64,000 bases of DNA from NCBI RefSeq assembly GCF_015234515.1, contig NZ_JADGMY010000016.1, forward strand, positions 155,688 through 219,687. The letters run 5' to 3'. Positions 35,024 to 44,158 of the stretch are shown here, piece after piece. The notes below the pieces were generated by a model that saw nothing but the letters and a program-made list of their open reading frames with translations, made no database searches and was not told the DNA's origin. The DNA comes from Cellulomonas sp. GTDB lineage: Bacteria; Actinomycetota; Actinomycetes; Actinomycetales; Cellulomonadaceae. Position numbers and translations under genes: made by a program. Positions within the stretch are counted from its first letter, which is position 1; every line of letters begins with the position of its first letter.

Positions 35024-37072
35024 CGCGACCGCGTCGTCCCACGCGGCCGCCGCCTCGTCCGGGCCGGCGAGCGCCCGGTACATCAGCAGGTAGTCGCCGA
35101 ACATGACGTCCGGCCCGGCGGGCGTGGCCTCCTCGACGGCCGCGAGGATCGTGTCCGGCTCGACGTCGACCGCGAGGTAGTCCGACACCGGGCCCATGGG
35201 GATGAGCAGGATGCCGAGCATCGCGCTGGGCTCGGCGCTGAACCACGTCGCCCAGTCGCGCTTGCCGCCCCAGTTGAGGGCGAAGACGCGGTGCTCGAAC
35301 CCGTCCGTCACCGGGTGGTCCAGGTCCGGGTCCGTCCAGTAGTCCCGCGCCGACGCGGCCTCCGTCGACGCGAGCCACGTGGCCTGCGTCAGCAGGTCGT
35401 CCTGTCCCGACGCCTGGGCCCACAGGCCGATGCCGTTCCACGCGTTGACGGCCTCCGACGCGGACTCCTGGTTGTTGCCGTCGGCGAACGGGGACGTGCC
35501 CGACGCCCACGCGTGGCCCGCGTACGGGTCGAACGTGCGCAGCTGGGGCAGCTCCTCGGACGGCTGGGCCGCGGCGATGTCGGCGGCGAGCGCGTCCATC
35601 ACGGGGCGCACGTCGTCGACGAGGGCGGGGTCGTCCACCCCGAGCAGGCCCGCCGCGGACAGCAGGTACCCGTAGTGGAAGTGGTGGTCGTTGAGCTCGT
35701 CGGACCCGAACGACGCGGTGCGGCCCATGACGGACCGTGCGGCGTCGTCGTACACGAAGCAGCGCGCGTCGCGCTCGTCGCAGCCGTCGGGCTCCGCCCA
35801 CTCGCGCAGCGCGTCGGCGACGCGTGTGCGCAGCTCGGCCACGGTGTCCTGCGCACCGAGCTGCTCACCGAGCACGACGAGCGTGGCGGCCCGGTACAGG
35901 TCCTTGCCGCCGAAGTACGTGTCGGACCCGAACGCCTTCGTGCCGGCGACGTCCTTCTCGAGCTGCGCGAGGACGGCGTCGCGACGCGCGTCGTCGATGC
36001 CCTCGAGGTCGAGCGCACCCGCCGGGCGCAGCGTCGGTGCGTACGACGTGAGCGTCGACCCGGCGCACAGCTCCAGGTCCCCGTACACGCTGCGGTACGT
36101 GCCCAGGCCGCACCCGTCCCGCTCCGGCTGGGTGCCGGTGGTGTGGTGCCGCATGAGGACGTGCGCGCTCGGCGTCGCGCCGGCCGTGCGGTAGGTGAGC
36201 GTCGTGCGGGCCACGTCGTCGCCGACGCCGTAGGTGACGTCGACGCCCACGACGGGGTCGACCGCCGCTTCGGCGAGCACGGCGGCCGCGTCGTCGGACG
36301 GGTCGTCGGGCAGCGCGTACCAGCCCGCCGTCGCGCCCGCGGGCAGCGTCAGGGTGCCGCCGTCGAGGGTGCCGTCGGAGGTCGCCAGGCCCCACGTCGT
36401 GCCCGCCACCTCGGCGGTGGCGACGCCGTCCTCGAGCGCACCGAAGCCCTCGCCGGCGGCGACCTCGACCTCGGTGGCCGCCGTGAAGGAGACGAACGGC
36501 GAGCCGGCCGCCACCGTGACGTCGCCGATCGTGGCTCCGGCCGCGTCGAGCAGGCGCGTGGTGACCGCGACGGGGTCCGCCGCGACGACCTGCGCGGACG
36601 CGGCGCCGACGTCGACGCTCACGGCGGGCACGTGCGGACCGACGACCGCCTTGGCGCTCGTCACCGGGTCCGGCAGCCCGATCGTGAAGCCGGTGGGCGT
36701 GAGCGCGAACGACAGCGGCAGCGGGAACACCGGCAGCAGCTCCTCGCCGAAGACGAGACCGGAGTACCAGCGGTTCGACGGCGGCGCGACGCCGTCGGCC
36801 AGGCGGACGGGGTCGATCTTCGCGTCCGCCGCCTGCACGAGGTCACCCGTGAGCGCCGCGGCGTCGACGTCCGGGGGCGTCGCGTCGTCCGGGCCCCCGA
36901 CGGGCGCCGGCGGCGCACCCCCGTTCGAGCCCCCGGGCGCTGACGCGATCGTGCCGGTCGCCCACGGACGCACCACGAGCAGCGCCACCACGACGAGCGC
37001 GGCGACGACGCCCAGGACGAGCGCCCGACGTGTGCGTGCGGGGCCCGGCAGGGCCATCCGGTTCCCGGTCAT
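34949..37072 (-). CDS. Glycoside hydrolase family 81 endo-beta-1,3-glucanase, membrane-anchored
   Basis: Enzyme of 707 residues that cuts beta-1,3-glucan outside the cell. One N-terminal signal-anchor (about 15-38) precedes a Gly/Pro linker and the GH81 domain. Family landmarks are SNRWYSGLVFGEELLPVFPL near 100, NDHHFHYGYLLSAAG near 460 (catalytic region) and DGNNQESASEAVNAWNGIGLW near 530, with the Glu pair used in catalysis. It overlaps the HlyD-like gene by ATGA and is the last gene of the glucan operon. The length is normal for the family. Confidence 0.9.
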   Translation of the reverse strand: MTGNRMALPGPARTRRALVLGVVAALVVVALLVVRPWATGTIASAPGGSNGGAPPAPVGGPDDATPPDVDAAALTGDLVQAADAKIDPVRLADGVAPPSNRWYSGLVFGEELLPVFPLPLSFALTPTGFTIGLPDPVTSAKAVVGPHVPAVSVDVGAASAQVVAADPVAVTTRLLDAAGATIGDVTVAAGSPFVSFTAATEVEVAAGEGFGALEDGVATAEVAGTTWGLATSDGTLDGGTLTLPAGATAGWYALPDDPSDDAAAVLAEAAVDPVVGVDVTYGVGDDVARTTLTYRTAGATPSAHVLMRHHTTGTQPERDGCGLGTYRSVYGDLELCAGSTLTSYAPTLRPAGALDLEGIDDARRDAVLAQLEKDVAGTKAFGSDTYFGGKDLYRAATLVVLGEQLGAQDTVAELRTRVADALREWAEPDGCDERDARCFVYDDAARSVMGRTASFGSDELNDHHFHYGYLLSAAGLLGVDDPALVDDVRPVMDALAADIAAAQPSEELPQLRTFDPYAGHAWASGTSPFADGNNQESASEAVNAWNGIGLWAQASGQDDLLTQATWLASTEAASARDYWTDPDLDHPVTDGFEHRVFALNWGGKRDWATWFSAEPSAMLGILLIPMGPVSDYLAVDVEPDTILAAVEEATPAGPDVMFGDYLLMYRALAGPDEAAAAWDDAVALPDTSIDGGSSRAYLLAWLAAHGA

Positions 37073-37800
37073 CCGAGCACCCCCTCGACATAGCTGCGGA
37101 CCTTGCCGGCGACCGTGGTCACGACGCCGTCGTTCGTCAGGGCGATCTGCACGACCACGGGCGTGCCGGCCGAGACCAGGCCGTTGTCGGCACCGTCGAC
37201 GAGGTCGTCGCTCGTGACGCGCACGACGGCCTGCGCCTGCCCGTCGGTCGTGGTGACGTCGACCCGCTCGACCTTCCCGGCCAGGGTCGCGTCGTTGGGC
37301 AGCGTGATCGTCACGTCGGCGCCGTCGGGCAGACGTGCGTACTCCTTGGCGGTCAGCGTGTACTCGCCCTGCACGTACAGGGTGCCCGCGCGCTGGACGG
37401 TCGCCAGGGTCTGGGCGGAGGGCACGAAGGTGCCGCGCTTGGCCGCGAGCTGCGTGATGCGCCCGTCACCGCTCGCGAGCAGGACGAGGCGGCCCTGGTC
37501 GTCGAGGCGCGTGAACTCGGGCGGCTCGACGACCAGGCCGTTCGCGAGGTCGTACGTGAGGCCGGAGGAGTCGACGACGAACATGGGGTCGCCCTCCTTG
37601 ACGACGTCGCCCACGTCGACGAGGTGGTCGGCGATCAACCCGGCGTACGGGCTGCCGACGGCGTAGCTCTCGGCCAGGATCTGGGCGGAGTCGCTGGTGG
37701 CGCGTCCCTTGGTCTCGTTGAGGTGGTAGGTCGCCAGGGAGGCGAGGACGAGCACGAGGAACGTGCCCGCGAGCAGGCGGATGCGGCTGGCCCAGGTCAT
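37069..37800 (-). CDS. HlyD-like membrane-fusion/adaptor protein
   Basis: Protein of 243 residues with one N-terminal transmembrane segment (about 8-28) and an extracytoplasmic lipoyl-like beta-barrel region (SPYAGLIADHLVDVGDVVKEGDPMFVVDSSG) followed by DGRITQLAAKRGTFVPSAQTL. It lacks the long coiled coil of classical HlyD proteins. Placed between the synthase and the glucanase, it may play the part that Alg44-type proteins play in alginate synthesis, guiding the nascent polymer across the envelope. Confidence 0.78.
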   Translation of the reverse strand: MTWASRIRLLAGTFLVLVLASLATYHLNETKGRATSDSAQILAESYAVGSPYAGLIADHLVDVGDVVKEGDPMFVVDSSGLTYDLANGLVVEPPEFTRLDDQGRLVLLASGDGRITQLAAKRGTFVPSAQTLATVQRAGTLYVQGEYTLTAKEYARLPDGADVTITLPNDATLAGKVERVDVTTTDGQAQAVVRVTSDDLVDGADNGLVSAGTPVVVQIALTNDGVVTTVAGKVRSYVEGVLG

Positions 37801-37849
37801 GGGGTCACCTCTCGGTCAGCGGGGTGTGTCAGGGGTGTCAGGGGGTGCG

Positions 37850-39622
37850 TCAGCGAGCGGCTGACGAGGCGCCGGCGCTGCTGCCGGGTTCGGTCGCGCT
37901 CACGGAGTCGAGCTCGAGCAGCGCGGCGTCGTCCGCGAGGTCCGCGGCGGCGCGCTCGTGGCTGGCCAGGGCCAGCTGCCGCGCGCGCGCCTCGGCACGC
38001 CCGCGGCGCCCCTCGCGCCAGGCGGTGATGACGAAGCCGCCCAGGATGAGGGTGTTGGTCGCGTTCCACGCGAGCGCGAGGGTGAAGACGCCCGACGTGT
38101 GCGTCTTCCACGCGGCCACCACGGTCGTGATCAGCAGGAACTGGAAGACGAGCACCTGCGGCTGCATGAACGCGAACGGTGAGCGGTAGGCACCCTTGCG
38201 CCCCGTGACGTGCCACGCCTGCTCGCGGCGGAAGACCGCGTTGAGCAGCGCCCGGACGTAGATGGGGAACGACACGGACGCGAGCAGGAGCACCTCCCAC
38301 CGGAACGACCCGAGCGTGTAGAACGCCAGGAGGATCTGCATGACGTAGAACCCGGCGTAGTACATCGCCCACGTCAGGGGCGTCATCGTGAGGTTCATCG
38401 GCGACAGGTTGAGGTAGATCTCCAGCGGCGGCACGAGCAGCAGGAGCAGCGGGGCGATGCCCGTCAGGTAGTGCGTGGCCGTCACGAAGTACTGGATGCG
38501 CTGGTCCATCGTGAGGTTGCGCTTCCGGGACAGCGGGTTGTGGGTGAGCATGATCTCGAACCCGCCGGTCGCCCAGCGCAGCTGCTGCTTGGTGTACGCC
38601 TCGACGGTCTCCGGGGTGTCGCCGACCGCGAGGGTCGTCGGGATGTAGACCGTGCGCCAGCCGCGCTCGTGCAGCATGAGCGACGTCCACACGTCCTCGG
38701 ACTTGGAGTCGGTGTAGATGCCGCCGATCGCGTCGACCGCCGCTCGGCGGTAGATGACGTTGGTCCCCACGCAGAAGGCCGCGTTGAACCGGTTCCGTCC
38801 CGGCTGCACGTACCGGTAGAACACCGCCTGCATGTAGCCCGCGCCGCGGCTGATGACGTTGTCGTAGTTGCCGTACGTCTGCGGGGTCTGGACGAACGCG
38901 ACGTCGCGCGTCGCGAAGAACGGCACGGTCTCGTGCAGGAACGCCGGTCGCGGGACGAAGTCCGCGTCGAAGACCGCGAAGTACTCGCCGCGGGCGAGCG
39001 ACATCGCGTGGTTGATGTTGCCCGCCTTGGCCCCGCCGCTCGAGAGCCGGCGGACGTAGCGGGCACCGAGCTCGGCGGCGAGGTCCCGGACGTCGTCCGA
39101 GCGGCCGTCGTCGAGGACCCAGGTGGTGTGGCGGCCCTGGATCCGCAGCGCCGCGCTGACGGTGCGGCGGATCGTGGCGAGGTCCTCGCCGTACGTCGTG
39201 ATGAACACGTCGGGCGTCACGGCGCGGTCCTCGAGGTACATCTGCCAGCGCCAGGGTTCGTCCTCGGCACCGTCACGGATGATCTCGGCGAGGTCGTACA
39301 GCCGCTCCTGAGCGTGGTGAAACGTGAAGCCGCGCGGGTTCCAGCCCGCGGACAGCACGGTCCACATCGCCAGCAGCGCGTGCGTGACGAGGATGGTCTC
39401 CGCCACGATCACGAGGACGTAGGGGAGGAAGTCGCCCCGGTTGGCGGGGTTGAGCAGGAAGCCCGCGTAGATCACGATCCCCGCAGCCGCCAGCAGGACC
39501 AGCAGCACGAGCGACGGGCTCTGCGACGCCTCGTTCTCGGGCGATCGCGTGCTCTGCGGACGGTGCCGCGTGTCGTCGGTCCGTCGTGGGTCAAGGATGA
39601 GTCGGTCGAATGTCGTGGCCAC
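37850..39622 (-). CDS. Family 2 processive glycosyltransferase, cellulose/curdlan-synthase-like
   Basis: Membrane beta-glycan synthase of 590 residues. Two N-terminal membrane segments precede the GT-A domain with DDG (about 171-173), DADF (219-222), the acid-base SED (308-310) and QQLRW (346-350), the QxxRW motif of processive synthases; five or so C-terminal helices form the channel. There is no PilZ domain, unlike BcsA. GTG 39622 is chosen because GGGGG lies just upstream; a TTG at 39634 is the alternative. The adjacent GH81 beta-1,3-glucanase suggests a beta-1,3-glucan product, as curdlan-type polymers are known from Cellulomonas. The product is inferred. Confidence 0.88.
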   Translation of the reverse strand: MATTFDRLILDPRRTDDTRHRPQSTRSPENEASQSPSLVLLVLLAAAGIVIYAGFLLNPANRGDFLPYVLVIVAETILVTHALLAMWTVLSAGWNPRGFTFHHAQERLYDLAEIIRDGAEDEPWRWQMYLEDRAVTPDVFITTYGEDLATIRRTVSAALRIQGRHTTWVLDDGRSDDVRDLAAELGARYVRRLSSGGAKAGNINHAMSLARGEYFAVFDADFVPRPAFLHETVPFFATRDVAFVQTPQTYGNYDNVISRGAGYMQAVFYRYVQPGRNRFNAAFCVGTNVIYRRAAVDAIGGIYTDSKSEDVWTSLMLHERGWRTVYIPTTLAVGDTPETVEAYTKQQLRWATGGFEIMLTHNPLSRKRNLTMDQRIQYFVTATHYLTGIAPLLLLLVPPLEIYLNLSPMNLTMTPLTWAMYYAGFYVMQILLAFYTLGSFRWEVLLLASVSFPIYVRALLNAVFRREQAWHVTGRKGAYRSPFAFMQPQVLVFQFLLITTVVAAWKTHTSGVFTLALAWNATNTLILGGFVITAWREGRRGRAEARARQLALASHERAAADLADDAALLELDSVSATEPGSSAGASSAAR

Positions 39623-39995
39623 GGTCGCCCCCAAGGTGCGTCGGCGTCGGCTCGACGACGGCCCCCGGGCCGGGGACCGACGTCTCGTTCACGACGGCCT
39701 CGTTGGCGCCTGGTGCACGAGGGTTCGACCGCCGCCCGGAGCGTCCGGGGCCTGTCCTGACGTCGTCCCTCGTGGTGCCTCCGAAGGTAGGAGCGGCCGC
39801 CGCGGGATGTCATCCGAGACGAGCGTCCGACTGGTCGTTCTCCCCGGCGCTCGACCTGCCCAGGGCGTCGTGGAAGCGTGTCCACCTGCGCCGACGCGCT
39901 CACATGACAGTCGTGTGAACATTTCGGGGGCGCCCCACACGTCCCACCATCCGGACATTCCGGGCCCGGCCGCCGGGCCGCCGGGCCCGGAACCG
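39623..39995 (-). promoter_or_regulatory. Upstream region of the glucan operon
   Basis: No gene is seen in these 373 bases. On the minus strand it is the leader and promoter region of the GT2 synthase. An imperfect inverted repeat tcacatgac-a-gtcgtgtga (39900-39918, one mismatch) is a candidate operator about 280 bases from the start codon. I find no convincing -35/-10 pair. Confidence 0.4.
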
Positions 39996-40946
39996 TCAGT
40001 CGGTCGGCAGGTGCGGGGCCACCTGCTCGGCCACCAGCTGGAGGTGCTCGAGGTCCGCCAGGTCGAGGACCTGCAGGTACACGCGCTGCACCCCCTGGGC
40101 GGCGAGCCACGTGAGGCGCTCGACCGCCTCCGCCGGGGTTCCGGCGACGCCGTGCTCGCGCAGCTCGGGCACCTCGCGGCCGATCGCCGCCGCGCGACGC
40201 GCCAGCTCCGCCTCGTCGCGGCCCACGCACAGCACGAGCGCGACGGACTGCACCAGGCTCTGCGGGTCCCGGCCCGCCTCGACGCACGCCGCCCGGACGT
40301 GCGCGATGCGGCCCGGGACGTCGGCGATCTCGGGGAACGCCTGGTTGTACTCGGCTGCGAACCGCGCGGCCAGGCGCGGCGTGCGCGTCGGGCCGCCACC
40401 CCCGACGATCACCGGCACGCCGGCGCGCGACGGGTCCAGCGGCGAGCGCTGCACCGGCTTGGGCAGGGCCGGGGAGTCGATGAGCGTGTAGTGCTCGCCC
40501 GCGTGGTCGAACGTCTCGCCCACCGGCGTGCCCCACAGGCCGGTGACGATCTCGAGCTGCTCGGTCAGCAGGCCGAACCGCTTGGCCGGGAACGGGATGC
40601 CATAGGCGGCGTGCTCCGCCTCGAACCACCCGGCGCCCAGGCCCAGCTCGACGCGCCCGCCGGACATCTGGTCGACCTGGGCGACCTGGATCGCCAGGAC
40701 TCCCGGGTACCGGAACGTCGCGGAGGACACGAGCGTGCCCAGCCGGATGCGGCTCGTCTCCCGCGCCAGGCCCGCGAGCGTCGTCCACGCGTCCGTGGGG
40801 CCGGGCAGGCCGTCGCCACCCATCGTCATGTAGTGGTCGGAGCGGAAGAACGCGTCGAAGCCGAGGTCCTCCGTCGCGCGGGCGACCGCGAGGACATCGT
40901 CGTAGGTGGCGCCCTGCTGGGGCTCGGTGAAGATGCGCAGATCCAT
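39996..40946 (-). CDS. LLM-class F420-dependent oxidoreductase
   Basis: Luciferase-like TIM-barrel oxidoreductase of 316 residues. MDLRIFTEPQQGATYDDVLAVARATEDLGFDAFFRSDHYM, GTLVSSATFRYPGVLAIQVAQVDQMSGGRVELGLGAGW and PVIVGGGGPTRTPRLAARFAAEYN follow the family layout with the expected FMN/F420 phosphate-binding loop. The F420 rather than FMN assignment rests on the actinobacterial subgroup pattern. The substrate is unknown; no F420 biosynthesis gene is nearby. Confidence 0.88.
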   Translation of the reverse strand: MDLRIFTEPQQGATYDDVLAVARATEDLGFDAFFRSDHYMTMGGDGLPGPTDAWTTLAGLARETSRIRLGTLVSSATFRYPGVLAIQVAQVDQMSGGRVELGLGAGWFEAEHAAYGIPFPAKRFGLLTEQLEIVTGLWGTPVGETFDHAGEHYTLIDSPALPKPVQRSPLDPSRAGVPVIVGGGGPTRTPRLAARFAAEYNQAFPEIADVPGRIAHVRAACVEAGRDPQSLVQSVALVLCVGRDEAELARRAAAIGREVPELREHGVAGTPAEAVERLTWLAAQGVQRVYLQVLDLADLEHLQLVAEQVAPHLPTD

Positions 40947-41027
40947 GCGCGCCAGCCTCGCACGCACGTCCCGCAGGTACCGGTGGGGGGCGCGCGCACC
41001 GCACCGTGCGCCGGGTACGGTCACCCG

Positions 41028-41231
41028 GTGCGCTGGTGGAAGCCTGGCCGGGGCCTGCGGGCCGTCCGGTGGTCGTCGCTGCTCCTCGTCGTCGTGTGCG
41101 GGCTCGTCGTGCTCGTGTGCCTCGTCGTGGCGCTGCGCGGGCGGCCCGCCGCACTGGTTCCCGCGGCCGTGGCGGCCGCTCTCGCGCTGCGCGAGGTGCG
41201 CCGCCTGCGTCGCGCACGGCGCCCCGGCTGA
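41028..41231 (+). CDS. Small two-helix membrane protein
   Basis: Protein of 67 residues: a basic Trp/Arg N-terminus, two hydrophobic stretches (about 16-37 and 41-54) and an Arg-rich tail. It is divergent from the oxidoreductase. The function is unknown and coding status rests on the hydrophobic pattern, so confidence is moderate. Confidence 0.5.
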   Translation: MRWWKPGRGLRAVRWSSLLLVVVCGLVVLVCLVVALRGRPAALVPAAVAAALALREVRRLRRARRPG

Positions 41232-41288
41232 GGCGCCGCCGGACCGGTTCGACGTGCGCGAGCGCCCCGGTCTTGGGACGGTGGTCGG

Positions 41289-41921
41289 ATGCACGCCGCT
41301 ACCCCGCTCGTCGCCGCGCTGGAGCTCGCGGACTGGCGACGACGCACGGCCGAGACCTACGCGCTCGTGCGGTCGCTCGCCGCGCACGACCCCGCGCAGG
41401 CGCACGCCGTGTGGGTCCAGGAGCGTGACGAGCTGTTCGCCTCCCACCCCGCGTCGCCGCTGACGGCGGACGCCCGCGCCGACTTCGCCGGCCTGGACGT
41501 CGCCCCCTACGACCCCACGTACCGGCTCGAGGTCGAGGTGGAGCCGGCCGGGCAGCAGCGGCTCGACCTCGCGACGGACACCGACGGCGTGGTCGGGTTC
41601 GACCGCGTGGGGACCGTCGCGCTGGGGCGGCTGGGCACCCTCACGCTGTGGTCGCTGCGCGGGTACGGCGGTGGGCTGTTCCTGCCCGTGCGTGACGCGC
41701 TCGCCGGGCGCGGCACGTTCGGCGGCGGCCGGTACCTGCTCGACACGATCAAGGGCGCCGACCTCGGGTGCGACCACGTCGGCCGGCTCGTCGTCGACCT
41801 GAACTTCGCGTACAACCCCTCCTGCGCGTACGACCCGACGTGGTCGTGCCCCCTGGCGACGCGCGCCAACACCCTGCCGACCGAGCTCCCCGTCGGCGAG
41901 CGCACCCCGCCACCCCCCTGA
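41289..41921 (+). CDS. DUF1684 domain protein
   Basis: Soluble protein of 210 residues. WRRRTAETYALVRSLAAHDPAQAHAVW, GGGRYLLDTIKGADLG and VVDLNFAYNPSCAYDPTWSCPL are clear DUF1684 motifs, the last holding two conserved Cys residues. The function is unknown. It is followed by a Pro-like C-rich repeat tract (41907-41995). Confidence 0.88.
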   Translation: MHAATPLVAALELADWRRRTAETYALVRSLAAHDPAQAHAVWVQERDELFASHPASPLTADARADFAGLDVAPYDPTYRLEVEVEPAGQQRLDLATDTDGVVGFDRVGTVALGRLGTLTLWSLRGYGGGLFLPVRDALAGRGTFGGGRYLLDTIKGADLGCDHVGRLVVDLNFAYNPSCAYDPTWSCPLATRANTLPTELPVGERTPPPP

Positions 41922-41995
41922 CCCGACCCCGCCCCCCGCCACTCCCCTGACCCGACCCCGCCCCCGCCACCCCCCTGACCCGACCCCGCCCCCAG
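41907..41995. repeat. Three tandem imperfect ~29-bp pyrimidine-rich units
   Basis: The word cccctgacccgaccccgccc recurs three times with small length differences, starting inside the last codons of the DUF1684 gene and running to 41995. The plus strand is almost free of purine runs. It has no coding sense after the stop and may act as a non-structured spacer or replication-slippage tract. Confidence 0.8.
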
Positions 41996-42057
41996 CCCTC
42001 CTGCCCCGGCCCCCCGACCTCAGCCCTCCCGCCCACCTCACCGACTCCCTCCGGCGA

Positions 42058-42108
42058 ACTCGACCTTGAGCGGCTTCTGCGGCCTCGAAAGCCGCCGAAC
42101 GTCGAGGT
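42058..42108. terminator. Hairpin between convergent DUF1684 and nei genes
   Basis: Inverted repeat ACTCGACCTTGAGCGGCTT / AAGCCGCCGAACGTCGAGGT with a 12-base loop; the stem has a few internal mismatches. It is placed where bidirectional termination would be expected. Confidence 0.55.
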
Positions 42109-42138
42109 CGGGGTCGTGGGCGGGGTCGTGGGTGGTGG

Positions 42139-43092
42139 TCAGGTCTGGCAGCGGGGGCAGCGGTAGAGCTTGCGGGTCGCCATCTCCTCGACCAGGACCG
42201 GCGTGCCGCAGACCCGGCACGGCAGGCCACCGCGGCCGTAGACCCAGTGGCGCAGCGTCGGGTCGTGCAGCGCCGCCGCGCGGCCCGCTGCGTCCAGATC
42301 CTCGCGCGTGAGGATGAGGCCGTCGCGGATGCCGTCGGCGAGGAGCCGGGCCCAGTCCTGCCAGATCGCCCGCACGACGTCCGCCGGCACCCGGCGCCCC
42401 GGGGTCCACGGGTCCAGACGCGCACGGAACAGCAGCTCGGCGCGGTAGATGTTGCCGATGCCGGCGACGACCGACTGGTCCATGAGGAGCTGGCCGACCG
42501 CGACGTTCCGGCGCGTCACGCGGTCGACGACGACCTGACCTGCGGCATCGACGTCGTCGACGGTCTGCGGGTCGGGGCCGAGACGGTCGCGGACCAGCGC
42601 CGCCTCGTCGGCCGTCAGCACCTCGCACGCCGTGGGCCCGCGCAGGTCGGCGACCACCGTGCCGGAGTCGAGGCGCACCCGCACCTGCCCGATCGGCGGG
42701 GGCGGCCACGCGTCCTGGTCGACCATGAGCACCGACTCGGCCTCACCCATGCGCAGGCGCCGCGTGGAGGGCTGGGCGTCCATCACCGCGCCGGGGCGAA
42801 CTCGCGGCGCACCCAGGCTGCTGCGCGCCCGGGCGCCGTCACCCAGCGGGCTGACGTCGCCGTACAGGTCCCATGCGCCGTACAGGCCGAGGTGCACGCG
42901 CAGCACGTCGCCCGAGTCGAAGGTGGCGAACAGCTGCTTGCCGACCGCCGTCGCGCTCGTCATCGTCCGCCCGTCGAGCCGCGCGGCGCCGGCGGCGAAC
43001 CTCCCCTGCGGCGACGAGACGGCCAGCGGCCGTCCGACGAGGTCCAGCGCCATCTGACGCGCGATGCGGTGAACGGTATGACCCTCCGGCAC
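42139..43092 (-). CDS. nei: Fpg/Nei-family DNA glycosylase (endonuclease VIII type)
   Basis: Base-excision repair glycosylase/AP lyase of 317 residues. The N-terminus PEGHTVHR gives the catalytic Pro-2 and Glu-3; the H2TH region contains DQSVVAGIGNIYRAELLF, and the C-terminal zinc finger has four Cys in CRVC ... CPRC. The PEGHTVHR start is typical of actinobacterial Nei proteins rather than Fpg (PELPE). It removes oxidised pyrimidines and related lesions. It is monocistronic, with a repeat-rich promoter region upstream. Confidence 0.95.
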   Translation of the reverse strand: MPEGHTVHRIARQMALDLVGRPLAVSSPQGRFAAGAARLDGRTMTSATAVGKQLFATFDSGDVLRVHLGLYGAWDLYGDVSPLGDGARARSSLGAPRVRPGAVMDAQPSTRRLRMGEAESVLMVDQDAWPPPPIGQVRVRLDSGTVVADLRGPTACEVLTADEAALVRDRLGPDPQTVDDVDAAGQVVVDRVTRRNVAVGQLLMDQSVVAGIGNIYRAELLFRARLDPWTPGRRVPADVVRAIWQDWARLLADGIRDGLILTREDLDAAGRAAALHDPTLRHWVYGRGGLPCRVCGTPVLVEEMATRKLYRCPRCQT

Positions 43093-43153
43093 GCCGCAAC
43101 CCTACGACGCGGCACCCGCCACGACGCCCCCCGTCGCCACCGGTCCCGTCGCC

Positions 43154-43227
43154 GCCGAGCGCGGGGGAAACGTGCCGAGCGCGGGTCATACGTCCCCCGC
43201 GCTCGGCGGCCTTCCCCCGCGCTCGGC
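43154..43227. repeat. Intergenic GCCGAGCGCGG palindromic element, copy A
   Basis: Two direct units GCCGAGCGCGGG at 43154 and 43174, followed by two inverted units CCCCCGCGCTCGGC ending at 43207 and 43227. It lies between the divergent nei and phosphatase genes. Related elements are at 47218 and 58241. Confidence 0.9.
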
Positions 43228-43282
43228 GAACGTGGGACGGGATGTGGGGGTGCGCGGGGCGGGGGTGTGCGAGGGTGGCGCC

Positions 43283-44158
43283 GTGGACGACGTGACGCTG
43301 CCTCCGCACCCGCCGACGACCCCGCACGGCGAGCCCGTGCCCGACGCGCGCTCGGCCGCCGTTGCGGCCGCCGACCCGCACGTCCTGGCGACGGACGCCC
43401 TGGCGAACCTGCGCGACGTGGGCGGGCGGACGACGTCCGACGGCCGCACGGTACGGCGCGGTGTGGCGTTCCGGTCCGCCGAGCTGCGGGCGCCCGCCGT
43501 GGCGGACGACCCGGTGGTCGCCCGGCTCGGTGTGCGGACCGTCGTCGACCTGCGCACGTCCGCGGAGCGCGCGGCCGCCCCCGACGTGCTGCCCGCGGGC
43601 GCGACGGGTGTGCACGCCGACGTCGTCGCGGCCGCCCCGGACGCGCCGGCGGCCGACCTGGGCGAGATCCTGCAGCGCCCGCAGGAGGCGCAGCGGGTGC
43701 TCGCCGCGCTCGACCCGCCCGCCGCGATGCGCCGCACCTACGTCGGCCTGGTGACGAGCGACGCCGGACGGGCCGGGTACGCCACGCTGGTGCGGCGCTT
43801 CCTCGACTCGGCGGCGGGACCGGTGCTGTACCACTGCACAGCCGGCAAGGACCGCACCGGCTGGGCCACGACGGTGCTGCTGCTCGCGACGGGTGTCGAG
43901 GAGGAGCAGGTGCGCGAGGAGTACCTCGCGGTGAACCCGGCCGTGCGCGCGATGTACGCGCCGTTCCTGCAGCAGTTCGCGGACGTCGGCGGCGACCCGG
44001 ACCTGCTGGTGCCGCTGCTGGAGGTGCGCGAGGAGTACCTGGACGCGGCGCTCGGTGCGGTGACCGAGCGGTTCGGCTCGTTCGGCGGGTACCTGCGCGA
44101 CGGGCTGGGGCTGCGTGACGACGAGGTGGCGACGCTGCGCGACGTCCTGCTCGACTGA
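43283..44158 (+). CDS. Tyrosine/dual-specificity-type protein phosphatase
   Basis: Phosphatase of 291 residues from the Y_phosphatase3 (IphP-like) family. LRDVGGRTTSDGRTVRRGVAFRSAEL is the usual N-terminal strand, RTVVDLRTSAER the WPD-like region, and HCTAGKDRTGW the P-loop with nucleophile Cys-185 and Arg-191. GTG 43283 is chosen because earlier starts would run through the palindromic repeat. The lysine in the P-loop suggests it may also act on phosphoinositide-like or small-molecule phosphates. Confidence 0.88.
   Translation: MDDVTLPPHPPTTPHGEPVPDARSAAVAAADPHVLATDALANLRDVGGRTTSDGRTVRRGVAFRSAELRAPAVADDPVVARLGVRTVVDLRTSAERAAAPDVLPAGATGVHADVVAAAPDAPAADLGEILQRPQEAQRVLAALDPPAAMRRTYVGLVTSDAGRAGYATLVRRFLDSAAGPVLYHCTAGKDRTGWATTVLLLATGVEEEQVREEYLAVNPAVRAMYAPFLQQFADVGGDPDLLVPLLEVREEYLDAALGAVTERFGSFGGYLRDGLGLRDDEVATLRDVLLD

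Noticed and set aside
39996..42425. 809-residue protein on the minus strand spanning the oxidoreductase and the opposite DUF1684 gene
   Set aside because: Only the last 316 residues are a real protein; the rest is antisense to DUF1684 and to the repeat tract.
43154..43227. Copy A of the palindromic element as a plain terminator
   Set aside because: It lies between divergent gene starts, where no transcript should end.
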